DNA of 64,000 bases, taken from positions 11,196,501-11,260,500 of the forward strand of contig CM060841.1 of NCBI GenBank assembly GCA_030762175.1, written 5' to 3'. The notes beneath the pieces are model-generated. The model searched no databases. It was not told where the DNA came from and saw only the letters and a list, made by a program, of their open reading frames with translations. Shown piece after piece: positions 45,550 to 57,547 of this stretch; positions within the stretch are counted from its first letter, which is position 1; every line of letters starts with the position of its first letter. Made by a program: the position numbers and the translations under genes. Source of the DNA: Metallyticus violacea. Taxonomy: Eukaryota > Arthropoda > Insecta > Mantodea > Metallyticidae.

Positions 45550-46515
45550 TATGTTCACATAACTCCACATATTTATACAACATAAGGACATGTTTCAGGG
45601 GCAATCGCTCCTATCATCAGAAACCTCTGACTACGAGTACTCAATGTGGTGGCTGAATCCTAAGGTGCTTCTGTGCCTCAGGTGGTCTCTGATGGTTTGA
45701 ATAGGAACTTGCTGAGTCCATCAATGGATAGAAGATCAAAATTCTTAAATTTTTCCTATTTTTCAGGATGAAATTTTTTTTTCTCAAGTAGATAGCTCTA
45801 TATTGTGTTGTGAAATTCTTTCATCACCTTAGCCTCTGGTTTAATTTTATAATTTTGGGTCCTAAAGTGAGCTGCCACTGCTGATTTATCTATTTGTTTA
45901 AAACAGATATACCTAAAGTGTTCCTTTCTGTGAATTTCTACTTTTCTCTTCATTTTTCCAATGTATTTTTTATTATAATGTGCACACTTAATTTCATAAA
46001 TTCCTAATATCTCTTCTATTGGTATGGTGTCTTTTACTATGGAACGTAGTAAATTATTCATATTATAATTGTTCTTTAGGGCTAACTTTATGCTATGTAA
46101 TTTGAATATCCTATTAAATTTGTTGTGGTAAGTTGGATGATAATGTGAAACTTTTGAATTTGTATATTTCCTTGACGTTCTTCAGTGTGTAAACCTCTCT
46201 TATACATTTTTATTCTTTAAATTTATTGATAATTTTTGTTATTGTATCTTTGTTGAAACCATTGGTTATTGCTGTATTAATTATATGTTGATATTCTGTT
46301 TTGTACTCTGTTTCTGTGAAGGGATGTTAATTCTGTGTGCCAAGCTGTATAATCTATTTATTTTTTTGTAATTTTTTGTGTGCATCTCTTTTCAATGATT
46401 TCCAAAGATCCATCTATCCCCATTTCTTATAATTTTTAAATCTAGGAATGGGTACAACTCATTTTTCTCCTCTTCCATGGTAAAGCATCTAGATTTATGT
46501 TGTAAATAAAGCACC
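45550..46515 (-). mobile_element. PLE family 3 fragment with endonuclease domain
   Basis: On -, an RT C-terminal region (about 46500-46200, many stops), then SIVKDTIPIEEILGIYEIKC at 46040-45980, the GIY motif of the GIY-YIG nuclease, YIGKMKRKVEIHRKEHFRYI, and AAHFRTQNYKIKPEA. It ends with the hammerhead and actccacatatttatac. This PLE copy is not inverted. The Cys residues flanking the GIY motif resemble the CxxC... insertion known in PLE nucleases (C-A-H-Y here). Confidence 0.8.
45580..45630 (-). ncRNA. Hammerhead ribozyme (type I), PLE family 3
   Basis: On -: CTGATGA (45620-45614), stem II AGGAGC-gatt-GCCCCT with one mismatch, GAAAC (45596-45592), ATGTC with GTC at 45589-45587. Complete consensus core. 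Confidence 0.72.
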
Positions 46516-46548
46516 TTCAGAGCAACTGATGAGTTCCATTAACAGCAA

Positions 46549-47109
46549 TTACTTCATCATATCACACTTATAAAAATCTCTCTGTTTCCAGGTAATCTTT
46601 ATTTGTAGGATACAAAAAGATATATTTGCTTTCTCTGACTCAAACAGGTGGGGTGTTGTGCTCTGATTTGAGAGAGAGTTTTGAAGACTGGACTTTGCTG
46701 CAAACTTCTTAATTATCCTTCCAACACTGTCACAAGCTTTTTGCCAATTGCTTTGTAAGTTGCACAAATTTGCACAGCTCTTCCGATTTTTGTATTGTGT
46801 TGCCAAACCATCTGAAAAGTAAAATATCTTTTTCAAGTTTGGGAGTAGTTCTGCTCTCAAAAGAGCAAGAAGTTTTCTTTGGAAGGCATAAACAAGAACT
46901 GTGCCATCTTTCATATATTCTGAGATGAAAACAAATTTTTTATGTTTCAGTTCATTATTTTTCTTATAGTATACTACAAATGGATAAATTCGTGTTGTAC
47001 AATAAATGAATAGTTTTTCAGTAAAATCACATATCACAACTTCATTAGAGCGTATTTTAAATTTTCTTCTTTTGAAAGAATGCAAATTGCTGTTTAGCAA
47101 TGAAGTCAT
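46549..47109 (-). pseudogene. Relic of a dispersed arthropod repeat-encoded protein
   Basis: A 186-codon - frame. Recognisable blocks: EVVICDFTEKL (about 23-33), YPFVVYYK (42-49), HKKFVFISEYMKDGTVLVYA (55-74), FYFSDGLATQYKNRKSCANL (96-115) and CDSVGRIIKKFAAKSSLQ (125-142). I recall a multi-copy invertebrate protein family with FSDG..QYKNR...NLC and CDG.GG..KR.AA..SLQ; in this copy the segment between NLC and CDS seems deleted. I have no firm family name. It abuts the PLE fragment and was probably carried by a mobile element. Confidence 0.5.
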
Positions 47110-47204
47110 GCTTTTTCAACATGGTTTGCTCAAAAAAATTTGCATTGCAACTAATACAGTGAAGCAATTAATTTATTCTTAATTAGATAGTGGGTCAATT
47201 TAAT

Positions 47205-47355
47205 AATCTTATGCTCCACTTACTATTTAATTATACAGAACATGTTTAATAGGTATTTGCCTGCATCATAACCTGTGTATCGACTGCAAGCAAAGGCCTA
47301 TGAAACATGTTCTGTATAATTCAATGGTAAGTGGAGCATAAGAGTATTAATTCTA
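47205..47355. repeat. PLE-type hairpin
   Basis: cttatgctccacttact...aattatacagaacatgttt is mirrored by aaacatgttctgtataattc...agtaagtggagcataag (about 47206-47245 and 47303-47350). A decayed hammerhead (CTGTGTA, then GAAAC at 47302-47306) lies between the arms. Confidence 0.75.
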
Positions 47356-49029
47356 CTCACTGTCTAATTAAGAATAAATGTTTGGCTCAACTGAAAACTC
47401 ATTAACTAAATCCTCTGTGGACTTACAAATAGTTTCAAATGAACAACAGCCCACTGAATTTCCTCCTCTGAATCATCATAAGTAAACAATGGCTCTTTGT
47501 ATGCCCTCTTAATCTTGATCTTTTGTCTTTTGTGTGCAATATTTTTTAGAACTCTTTCCTCCTACTAATTGGAGATTCACCAAGGGAGGTCAAGAGGTCA
47601 AAGAGGCATTTAAGTAGCTTATGGCTGCATTTAAATCCACATACCAATCTCCCTAATATGGCTAGTACCTTGAATATCTAAACCACTGCAGGAATTTCCT
47701 TTTTGAGCTTATTGCTATCCAAGTGTGAAGTTTTTTCCTTTCTCAGCTACAACCTAAATGAAGAGTATATTTTCACGTGTGGTTTAATTTCATAATTTAG
47801 TGAAACCGTCAAGTTTTTACTAACCTAATGTCCTCCCCTTTTTTTTAAAGGATTGTAACTGTTACACTTATTCTCCTCCATATTTAAAATGAAACAAATC
47901 TTATCATAAACCTGAAAAAGAAAGAAGTCTCACTTAAGAAAAAAATATTTTGTGTTATACTGGCCCTAAGTGTGCTCCAGTATCACAGAAAACTTGAAGG
48001 ATAAATACACACTATTCAAGCAAATTAAAGTGCACATATAGAGAAACAGTTCTCTACTGAGCTGTGAGGAAAGATGAAAGGAAGAGCACCTGATCAAGCA
48101 GGTAGAAACATGTATGAGCTTGTATAAAGTCAAAGGAGAAGGTACTCCCACCCCATACTATTCTTCATCTCCCTCCAACTTCAATATGTAATAAATCAAA
48201 TTAAAACCTTATTGGATTCGTTTAAAGTTCACCATATAATTTTTATTACAGAAATGGTGAAAAAAATGAATTAAAGCATTAATCCTAGTCACTGCAAAGA
48301 AGAAAATTTAAGTTTTCAATAATATCATTGAGATACCACCTTGAAATTTAGACTGAGTAGCTAGAAGACATGTATGCACCTTTATTGTAATTTTTTAAGA
48401 AAATTTAAAAATTCCATTTCTCTGAAAATTCAAAATTCCTAATTTTGAGAAGCAGCAAATTTGAGGGGAAAACCATAATGGTGTCATGTTACATATTAAA
48501 TAAAATCCAAATTCATAAGCTTTCAAATGATACTTGTCTCAGATATGTAACCTCTTATAATTTTCAAATAGTTAAGTGTGAGCCAGTTAGCTAATTATGC
48601 AGCTTTTTTGACATTTTAAAAAATGTACATAATAAAAATGGATGATTGAAATTAAAAATCGGTGCAAATATATAAAAATTTAACAAAATCCATGCCACCA
48701 TGTTCCAAAATTAATTTTTCATTGGTTGATTTGATATAGACTTACCAACTCGTTTAAGCAAAACTAGGATGGAATTTTTAAATGAGACAAACAGCCAGAC
48801 ACACATTCTGGAAATTAAACAGTAACAGTCACTGGACAACCAGAGCCTTTCATTATCAGACCATTAGTTCAGATTGCTGCCAATGTAAATGTTATTTATG
48901 ACTAGAGATAACTGTGGTTTATTGCATTCCAGGACAGCTATTGTTTTAAACCCCACCCACTTTTTCAGACAAATAGCAAACCTAGGAAAACAATTCCTTT
49001 GACCTCAGCTGGTACAGAAAGGTCCAGTT

Positions 49030-50300
49030 AAGTTGCAGTTCACTTGCGCTGTAAGAATATCAAAAGTAAAGCCATGTAAACAGATTTATTTAAACCAAAT
49101 GGTTTCTGAATTTGGCAGAAACATGTTTGCTGCTGATTGTTTAGTATTATTGTGCAAGGTTTGTGGAGTTAAAAGTGACAGCATAAAAGAAATTCATAAA
49201 TACAACAAACACATATATGCTGTTGAAAAGGCTGCCAAAAAGAAAAGGTGAGCAGATACTTTTAACACAATTCAACAAGTAGGTACATCTGCAGCATTTT
49301 TCAAAGAACAGTGTGACCTTATAGTTTCAGTGAATATTCCTCTATATAAACTAAGTAATGCAAAAAAATGGATATCCTGCAAAGCTACACTGGCTAATTA
49401 ATTTTGAGTAAGACAACTTTAAGAAGAAATTGTATTCCTCGTTGCTAAGAAGAATTAGACAAATGATGATTGAAACTAGTGCCATTGAAGGCCGGTCTGT
49501 ATTTCATGTCATTGTGAGGACTATGGAAATCAATAGCCCAAGTTAAATATTTCTGCTGAACACAAAAGTTTTGGAAGCAGTTTACCATTCAACAGTCTGT
49601 TCGAGCACTCAATGCATCTGCTATGGCCTGAGGCTATTGGACATGACATCTTACTGTATGTCAACAATGCAGCAACATACATGGTCTAAGCTCTTAAAGC
49701 TATAAAAGGCCCTTATTTAAAGATGCTGCATCTAATTTTCTTTGCACAGCTATGCACAGGGTCACAGAAGAAGTTTGGATCTCCCTTTCATAAAGTCAAT
49801 CCCTTGTGTCTCAAACAAAGAAAATCTTAAGCTCCATCAGTAAGATAAGGATTCATATCCATAGCTCCAGGCATTCCCCTGCCACCAGAACCCATCATTA
49901 CACAGTGGGGCTCCTGAATTAATGCTGCTGTATATTACTGCAACTTCCAAGCTGTGAAATCCATGATTGACACTCTGAAAATGCACAATGCTAAAACCAA
50001 CTAGCGAGCTCAGGAGCTATATTTTGACATTGAAATGGAAGGGAAACTGGCAAACTTGAAGCATCAATTGAACTTGTCAATAGCTTAAATTGCTCTTGGC
50101 AATATGTGTGATGAAGGTGGTGAAATGGCAAAAAATAAAATAAGTGTGCAGGATAAACATCTGAGATACTGTCCATGTGCTTGATTTCTGAAGTGATAAG
50201 TGAAAACTTCAGCACATTTGATTTGGAAGAACTGACATCTAATGACTTAACATATGTTAAATATGCTTCAATTGTGAATGCTGATGTTCAAAGGAACTTT
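49030..50300 (+). mobile_element. hAT-like transposon relic
   Basis: + frame 49033-49251 shows a zinc-finger-like segment (FGRNMFAADCLVLLCKVCGV and a following His) as in the BED/CGGBP1-type N-terminus of some hAT proteins. Further down, stop-riddled frames contain ILLYVNNAATYMV and IPLPPEPIITQWGS (about 49870-49915), INAAVYYCNFQAVKS and later KHQLNLS. The PPxPxxTRWGTWxxAxxYY motif is characteristic of a hAT-derived family. Coding capacity is lost. Confidence 0.6.
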
Positions 50301-50423
50301 TGAAAATATAAGAATGTTCTTGTCGATGATCAGTATTCCGTTACTTTTGACAATGTGCACATGCACATTGTAATTTATGATAATGCAGAATGTCATTATA
50401 TTTTCATACTGTAATTGCATGCC

Positions 50424-50690
50424 ATGGGTGGCCAAGGTCGTTACGGCATGGGCTCGTGAGCAGGAGGTCTGGGATTTGAATCCTGCAAGGATCATTTTCC
50501 TTGACTGAGGTTTTTTCCAGGTTTTCCTCAGTCCTCATAAATGGTAAATGCAGGGAGGTACCTTAAACTTAGACCTGGAACATTTCCTTCCTAAAAAAAA
50601 TCCTTTCCCTAAATATTTCATCTCATGTATCATCAGTGTCCACCATCTGTGATGCCTCAGTAGTAAAAACGGACATTAAACATCATTAAA
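50424..50690 (+). mobile_element. SINE family B
   Basis: Head gggtggccaaggtcgttacg, B box GGATTTGAATCC near 50473, body ccttaaacttagacctggaa, end ggacattaaacatcatt plus A run. Short duplication tgtaattgc on both sides (50413 and 50696). Confidence 0.85.
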
Positions 50691-50749
50691 AAAAGTGTAA
50701 TTGCTCAGTTCCTTTTAGTTTACTGCAAGTGGTGGCTAATAAAATGTTA

Positions 50750-51005
50750 TCACTTATGAGGGTAGAGAAAATAAACAAGATTGGGGAATTCTTAGCGAAA
50801 GTAAGGGATAAGTGGAGAAGTAAAAAAAATAAGCTTGAGGGCACACACAGATGTGAAAATGTTGATTTATTGTAGGGGTTCTTTATCATACATATATCAG
50901 ATGGCAAAACCGTAGTTTTGGTATTGCTAAATTTTTAGTTATTTTATTTGTTTATGTAAATTTAATTATAATGTTTGCTGAAATGAAATCCATTCATTCA
51001 TACTG
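50750..51005 (+). mobile_element. 5'-truncated LINE 3' end
   Basis: Parallel to 61165-61385: aacaagattgggg, agtaagggataagtggagaa, acacagatgtgaaaatg, attgtaggggttctttatc, ttgctgaaatgaaatccattcattcata. Only the 3' UTR end is present. Confidence 0.75.
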
Positions 51006-51009
51006 CAAG

Positions 51010-51575
51010 TGAATGTAAAACATATCCTTTTAAAAATGTTAACAACTCATTATTGTAATAATGAGTTCGAAATATGGTGATTTCAAGTGTGACTATATTT
51101 TAGTGTTTTATCCTTTTACAAGCTTTTATAATTACTGTTAATTTGTTATATATATATATATATTATACCATTCCTGTTTCTTACATTTATTTCACATTTT
51201 TTTTATATTTATTGAAAATATATATTATTGGCTTCTTGTGACTTATTTTTCACATCCCCCATCTAACTAATATTTAAACCAATGTTCCCAATAAAAACCT
51301 TCAGGCTTACTCATATAAAGAAGATATATGTTAAGTATTTTTCATTGCTGCATTGATACTTTTCTTTCTCCTGAAAAATCTTACTGAAATATATTTTGAA
51401 ACTATATGTCATTATGAGTATAGTATGGTTACTTGAATACTTTAGAAATTAGAAATTAAGTTTGACAGCCCCACTGAAAAGACTCCCAGTTATATCCTTT
51501 GTAACTTTCAAACTACTAGATATTGACATTGTATCACAAATCCTTTGAAGACAATTGCATAATTAACTCTCAGTA
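51010..51575. other. No recognised feature
   Basis: AT-rich, with a (TA)n run near 51150. Confidence 0.4.
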
Positions 51576-51579
51576 GTAG

Positions 51580-52580
51580 TGTGAGCATATGACTGGCCAT
51601 TACAGGAGCATCAGCAGTTATACTTTTGTGTTACCAGCAATACAGTATAATATGAACCGGTACACAGTAGAACAGTATGCATTTATTAACTATATGTACT
51701 GGAAGATTGCATTAATAAAGGAATGCCAGACACAATTTATTGTACAGTTTGGGATTTGGAAACCACGAGCAAAATACTGCATTCATTATCCAGAACAGAA
51801 ATTTGGAAATCACAGGAATATTGTTGAATGTTCACAAGAAAGGACATCTGAAACTGCAGAATGCAATGGTGCAGGAAGTTAAAATAGATTGCAGGTCTTC
51901 CCACAGAAGTCCTTGCACATTTGTAACAGTAGGTGCATGAAATAGGGTTTTCTACAAGCAGATGTCAATGAGCTGCAAAAAAAATAAAAAATAGACAAAG
52001 CAGCTTGCATTTCATGTTTCTGCTATGTAAGAGTTGAAACCTCCCAACAAGCAGAAAGGACTAAGTACTGTCATTGGTTCCAGCAGTTTCAGGAATACTG
52101 GACCTCATGTGATTGTCTGAAGGCATGGTTCGAACTAAGTGAGCATGTCAGTTCCCAGAAAATCTCTCTTTAGTCTAGGGAGAACAATCACACTGCATGA
52201 AACAGCTTTTCATGATGAAAAAATTGGGATATGGTGTGCTGTCATATTAATTATTGGCCACATCTTCCATACAGAAGCAGGTGCTGTAGTAGAAGAGAAA
52301 ATCTTCTATGAGTTTGTGAAATTAGTTGAATGATGAACTCTGTACTCCCTATATTGAACAGGATAGTGATATCTGCTGCCTCCAAAGTCAGCATGACTGA
52401 AAGTACTGAAAATACTTCCTTATATAAAGATTGTATTTATTAAGGATTTTGACCACCAAGACCATCTTTACTAACCAGATTTCTTCTATGAGGCATGTTG
52501 AAAAGGAAAATGTATTGCAATAAGCCATGGACTCGCATAGCTTGATGCTAATGGCAACTACTTTCAACACTTCTATGAGA
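51580..52580 (+). mobile_element. Decayed mariner-type (DUF4817/DDE) transposon
   Basis: + frame 51589-51882 includes NRYTVEQYAFINYMYWKIAL, the N-terminal helix-turn-helix start of this insect transposase class, and IVQFGIWKPRAKY. At 52139-52333 ETAFHDEKIGIWCAVILIIG and HIFHTEA correspond to the LHDEKIGVWCAxSxxRIIGPIFF block of the catalytic region. The rest is frameshifted. Confidence 0.65.
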
Positions 52581-52912
52581 TCTACCTTTCATACATCATG
52601 CCATATCCATGTCACATTTCAATGATTTACATCCATTAGTTTGAAAGTTACACTGGAAAATCAGGGGATGAGTGCAAGTGAAATGCATACTACAACTGCT
52701 TCCAACACCAATAAAAAATATACCATTATCTTACTCAAACTATACCAATCATCAATGATCCAGGAAGAGCCCATTTGCTATTTTGCATATGAATTTTACT
52801 AGAATGCCACAAACTTAGATTGAAAGCTTCTGTTATAGCATTAATAATTGATATTTTCAGTTTTTAAATACTTTTGAATTAAGTATCACAATTTAACAAT
52901 TATTTTTTTCAG

Positions 52913-53062
52913 TTTCAAATGAAGTACCAGAGCATCCAGTTGTGTCACCAGTGTCAGGAGCCATATTTGAGAAGCGTCTCATAGAAAAATACCTAATAGA
53001 AAATGGAGTGGATCCCATTAATGGAAAGGAGCTTTCAGTAGATATGCTTATTGAAATCAAAA
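52913..53062 (+). CDS. PRPF19: PRPF19 exon 2 (U-box domain)
   Basis: Acceptor TTTTTTTCAG ends at 52912 and donor GTAAGA starts at 53063. 150 nt, phase 1 in and out. Encodes [40 protein letters not shown] and [10 protein letters not shown]. This is the U-box: the RING-like fold without zinc ligands that binds the E2, including the PVVSPVSG loop and the DPINxxxL motif. Nearly every residue fits the animal family. Confidence 0.97.
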
Positions 53063-53749
53063 GTAAGATTCTCTCTCTGTGTATGTTTAATTATATATAG
53101 CATCATTGTTTGTACTATTCATTTTAATATATTAGCATAGATTGACCGAAAGATGCATCCTCAATCTTGTTTTAATGTGGCCCAGAATGGTGCCTTTGGG
53201 AGCTCTGTTTGAGGTTAATATTAAAAGAGAAGCAAAGAAAAAGTTTTCAGAAAGAAATTCAATATTGTACAATTTAAAACTTATTGTGTATTCTGCCATG
53301 CTTCATGTTATTGCACTTAGATTGAAAATAAATTATGCATTTAGAATTTTTGCACTTATAGTTGTGACATTTATAATGGTTTAATTTAAATCAATAAAAC
53401 TGCTGTGCAAAAAGTATAATCTTTTCAATTACAGTGCAGAACAGAAGATATATTGAATTCTCCACAAACTGTTATGATCTCACTGGTTCGGGTGTTATGG
53501 TATAATCAGTTATGTAATTTTATATTTCACAGCTTGGCTATTTTCATTTAACTTCTTCAAGATGTAACCCCCTCAGGTTTAAGTTTTATACCTTTTGGAC
53601 TTGCAAGTAAATGAAAATAATATCTTAATCATAATATTCTGCCCAAAGACAAAACTTCACTGAGTACACAGTATCATCATGTCTTGTGTTGCAACTTTTC
53701 TTCGCATGGTAATAAAATACCTTCCCATTGCTTTCCAAAATGAGAATTT

Positions 53750-54012
53750 ACCACCACTGGTGGCTGAGGTCATTAAGGCGGGGACTCGTGAGCAGGAGGT
53801 TTGGGGTTCAAATCCCACCAGGGCCGTCGTCCCTCACTGGTTTTCATCAGTCCTCATAACTGGCAAATGTCAGGGAGGTACCCTAAACTTAGGCCTGGAA
53901 CATATCCTTTCCAAAAAAAAATGCTTTTCCATTTTATCATTTCATTTCATGTATCATCAGTGTCCACTGCCTGTGGTGCCTCAGTAGTAAAAGCGGCATT
54001 AAATAGTACTTA
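53750..54012 (+). mobile_element. SINE family B
   Basis: ccaccactggtggctgaggt, ggactcgtgagcaggaggtt, B box GGGTTCAAATCCC, body ccctaaacttaggcctggaa, end aaaagcggcattaaatagt. Flanks aaatgagaattt and aaatgggaattt may be the target duplication. Confidence 0.88.
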
Positions 54013-54757
54013 AAAAAATGGGAATTTTGTTATGCTTATTTCTCTAAAGGCAGAGTGATAAGTGATTCAGTCCATCACCACCAAAGCAAACAAGCATTAG
54101 CTTTAGTACTAAGATTAGGAAATGACAAAACCTTAAACCTTCCTCCTTTCTCCCATTTTAGTCATGTCATCCATGCAGGTAATGTGATGTGATCAATTAC
54201 ATAATTTTGTATGTCTAAGCTCTTTTGCATTTATATTGGCAAGGTGTTTATTGCCAGTTTTAATAGGATTTTGCTGATGAACTTTTGCAAAATGAGAGGA
54301 ATTGTTCTAAAGGACATTTATGGTCCTCTATTGCAATATTCAAATACCTTATAGATGTTATCTAAAGTTGTTGGTTTAAAAAACAGTAGTTGGTGCTTTG
54401 TTATATTTCAGATTTATTAATTGTTGCACATTAGGAATTGAATTTAGTGAATTAAAATTAGGTATCAGCATGTGAAACTAAGTAGGGTAGTGCAAAGTGA
54501 AGGAACAAAGTGCAGAGAGATACAGCAAGGCAAACTTTGGCAGTTGTACTTCATTTTTGTGGAATTCATTTGTTCAAGAATAGAATCTATTTATTTGCCT
54601 CTTAAATTTCCTCCACCATGTAGTGCCATCAACAGCAGAAGAGGATTTAGTTAATGCATTCCTTTCAGAACCATAAGAGAAAAATACCCTGTTGCAGAAA
54701 ATCATATGAGTTAGCCTAAACTTAGGTATTCATTTTTACACTAAACTCCATTCACTT

Positions 54758-54812
54758 ACACAAAAGTAAGACGTGTTTCGGGAGAATCTCTCCCATCTTC
54801 AGTTGCTTACTG
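54758..54812 (-). ncRNA. Intact hammerhead ribozyme (type I), overlapping the PLE stop codon
   Basis: On -: CTGAAGA (54802-54796), stem II GGGAGA-gat-TCTCCC, GAAAC (54779-54775), ACGTC with GTC (54772-54770). No core deviation. The TGA at 54801-54799 ends the PLE frame (...GGSVSN). The mirrored + copy (55656-55662) has GAAAT and GCATC. Confidence 0.8.
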
Positions 54813-55111
54813 AACCGCCATTACTTGAAACTATGGCTGGACAAACGGATGTTCCTGTGGTATCCTCTGTTGGTTGAAGTAGCAAATTGCTGAGCTCATC
54901 CATAGGAGGAAACTCGAAATTCATTAGGTTTTCTCTATTTTTTAATATGAAAATTTTTTCCCAAGTGGATAACTCCAATGGGTTGTGAAGATGTTTCAGC
55001 AGTTTAATTCCTGGTTTTATTTCATTTTTTTTTTGGTTCAAAAGTGAGCTGCTACTGCTGATTTATCCACCTGTTTAAATCAAAGATTCTTAAAATGTCC
55101 TTTCCTCTCAT

Positions 55112-55131
55112 TCCCCCCCCCCCCCCCCCCC
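55112..55131. repeat. Poly(C) run
   Basis: About 20 consecutive C bases within the left arm of the PLE; it may vary in length or reflect an assembly problem. Confidence 0.9.
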
Positions 55132-55929
55132 CATGTAGCTCTGTTCACACTCTGCACATTTTATTTCGTAAATTCCTGATTTCTGTTCTGTTGGTGTGGA
55201 GTCTTTTACTCTGCAACCTAATAAATTCTTGATGTTGTATCTGTTACAATATCATCTGTTGTATTCAACAGAACAGAAATCAGGAATTTACGAAATAAAA
55301 TGTGCAGATTGTGAACAGAGCTACATGGGCAAAACAAAAAGAAATTTGGAAATTTGGAGGAAAGAACATTTTAGGATTATTCAGTTTAAACAGGTGGATA
55401 AATCAGCAGTAGCAGCTCACTTTTGGACCAAAAACCATGAAATAAAACCGGAAATTAAACTGCTGAAACATCTTCACAACCCATTGGAGTTATCCACTTG
55501 GGAGTTTTTCATATTAAAAACTAGAGAAAACCTAATGAATTTCGAGTTTCTTCCTATGGATGACTCAGCAACTTGCTATTTCAACCAACAGATGTCACCA
55601 CAGGAACATCCGTTTGTCCAGCCATAGTTTCGAGTAATGGCGGTACAATGAGCAACTGAAGATGGGAGAGATTCTCCTGAAATGCATCTTACTTTTGTAT
55701 ATGTGAATAGAGTTTAGTATAAAAAATGAATACCTAAGTTTAGGTTATATTGCCACTCCATTGTCAACAGCTTCGTAAGTACAATATTCATATGAGTTAG
55801 TTAATTCTAAAGCCCCACTCACTTGCCAGTCATGCATTGGAGTTCTGTATGCAGGCAACTGAGAGCAGTAGTATAGTGCATATGTAAATGGGTGTACCAA
55901 GAATTGACTGACTGTATTATTAAGATAAT

Positions 55930-56080
55930 TGTAAGATTGAGTCGAATTAATACTCTTATGCTGCACTTACTTGTTTAAAAAGTGTTCTATATATTTTAAA
56001 CAAGTAAGTAAAGCAAAAGAGTGTTAGTTTGAATCATGCAATGATCTTAATATATGATTAGCTTCACTGTGCAATGTTTC
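55930..56080. repeat. PLE-type hairpin with tail
   Basis: aatactcttatgctgcacttacttgtttaaaa is mirrored after a 13-bp gap by ttttaaacaagtaagtaaagcaaaagagtgtt; then the PLE family 2 tail (atgattagcttcactgtgca). Confidence 0.7.
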
Positions 56081-56099
56081 AATTAACAATTTTAGACTG

Positions 56100-56345
56100 T
56101 ATTATGTTGAATGATGACGGTTAAGATGCAGATGAAATGATGGAATGAGTGGCAGGAAGAACTGAAGTGCGTGAAGATAATGGAAATGAAGATGGAGCAA
56201 TGGCAGAATGACTGGCATGAGAACCAGAGAAAACTGCCCAGGTCTGCTTTTTGTGTCACAAATCCCACACACAGCCACTGGAATCAAATCCAGTTGCTTG
56301 GATGGGAGGCAAGCAGTCTAACCACTCAGCCATAGCACCACTTGC
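56100..56345 (-). mobile_element. SINE family C, tRNA-derived
   Basis: On -, the head reads GGTGCTATGGCTGAGTGGTT (A box TGGCTGAGTGG) and GGATTTGATTCCAG (B box), about 56340-56270, followed by a body ending near 56100 with no A tail visible. It is distinct from families A and B. Confidence 0.65.
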
Positions 56346-57547
56346 AGAAAATGACAAATTATTGACTTTCATTATAGTTTTGGGCATTTCTGTTGTATTT
56401 ACATGGAGTCCCCAGTATATCACCACTATTATTTCAGCATATCTGTTGATCAAAATTATTTCTTATAATTGAAAATTAAACTGGAGTGGTGAGAATGTAA
56501 TTGTTGCACATATCTGGAAACTATGTATGTATGCATGCATGATTACTCGTCAGATTTCTTATTGATTTTTAAATTGTTTAGTAAAGTAATTGGCCTTTAC
56601 AGCTTCAATAGTAAAATGCTTTTCATTTTTTCCATCCTTATGTTTGGGATATAGTTACATGAGGGGTATTCAGTATGTATGTTTATTGATCCTTATAAAT
56701 CATACAATATACAGATGTGCTAGGTGCTATAGTGCAAATCAGAAAATCTTTGAATTCAAATACAATTTTAAATTATAATTAAATTATATAAAGCTAGATA
56801 CAGAGTTATCACATGCTACCCCATAGCGTAAAATAAATCTTGAAAAATGTTCAAACATTCTAGGACAAAGTGATTTATTAAAAGAAAAATAAATTAACTT
56901 CAATGACTTTACAATACAGTTTAGCTATTACATTAAAATTTTATTCCATATAGCCAAAATACTTTCACTATTATTTAAAAACTCATTTCACAAGTAAAAG
57001 CAGTGATCAAATATATATGCTAAGATTGCCATTTTAAATAAAGTTAACAATTCAATTGATTTAATTTGGAGTAATTTGTTGTATAGTTTGATGGACATTT
57101 AAGTTGCACTATTTTGATATGTTTTGGTGTTCTCGCTACATGAAGATCTGATTTTTTTCTTGTTCAATACATTTTATTATAAGTTCCAAATACACTGAAA
57201 TTTTCCTCAGTCCTGCGGCTGCACAGTATTGTTTTTCAATATAATCTCCTTGTAAATATGTAACTTTGTACCAGCTAGATGTCAGTGGCAGTGGTACTCT
57301 ACATATATCTCATAGCCATTTTCATTCTACAACTGTGTACAATTTTTTTTTAATATTTTAACTGGTGGATAATTTTGTTATTCAACTTGACATCTCAGCA
57401 GTGTGGAGCCACCTGGGTTATGGATGAACAGCGAGATTGCTTTGACCAACTTCCAATGCTAACAATCTTTTTGCCCAAGACTTATTAGCTTTCATTGACT
57501 GTCATCTCTCCATATATGTTTCTTAAATGCTTCTGAATACGTTATTT

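Larger units (their letters stand above)
38873..52912 (+). other. PRPF19 intron 1 (14 kb)
   Basis: Holds SINE, piggyBac-like, PLE, hAT-like, LINE and mariner relics. Stretches without anything recognised: 38900-40575, 40890-42030, 44350-45540, 47370-49030. Confidence 0.85.
54715..55789. mobile_element. Head-to-head inverted PLE, endonuclease ends
   Basis: The - arm (55130 down to 54715) encodes KPGIKLLKHLHNPLELSTWE and the C-terminus NLLLQPTEDTTGTSVCP...SVSN. The + arm (about 55240-55770) encodes SGIYEIKCADCEQSYMGKTK, HFWTKNHEIKPEIKLLKHLH and the same C-terminus, with a GIY-YIG nuclease whose Tyr and CADC residues are intact. A 13-bp duplication TCATATGAGTTAG at 54702-54714 and 55790-55802 encloses both arms. 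The tail CCACTCCATTGTCAACAGCT follows the right arm only. A run of about 20 C (55112-55131) interrupts the left arm. Confidence 0.9.

Noticed and set aside
53679..54013. Overlapping + frames with GSNPTR- and GFKSHQG-type peptides
   Set aside because: They are translations of SINE B, as are those at 40743-40940 and 60878-61185.
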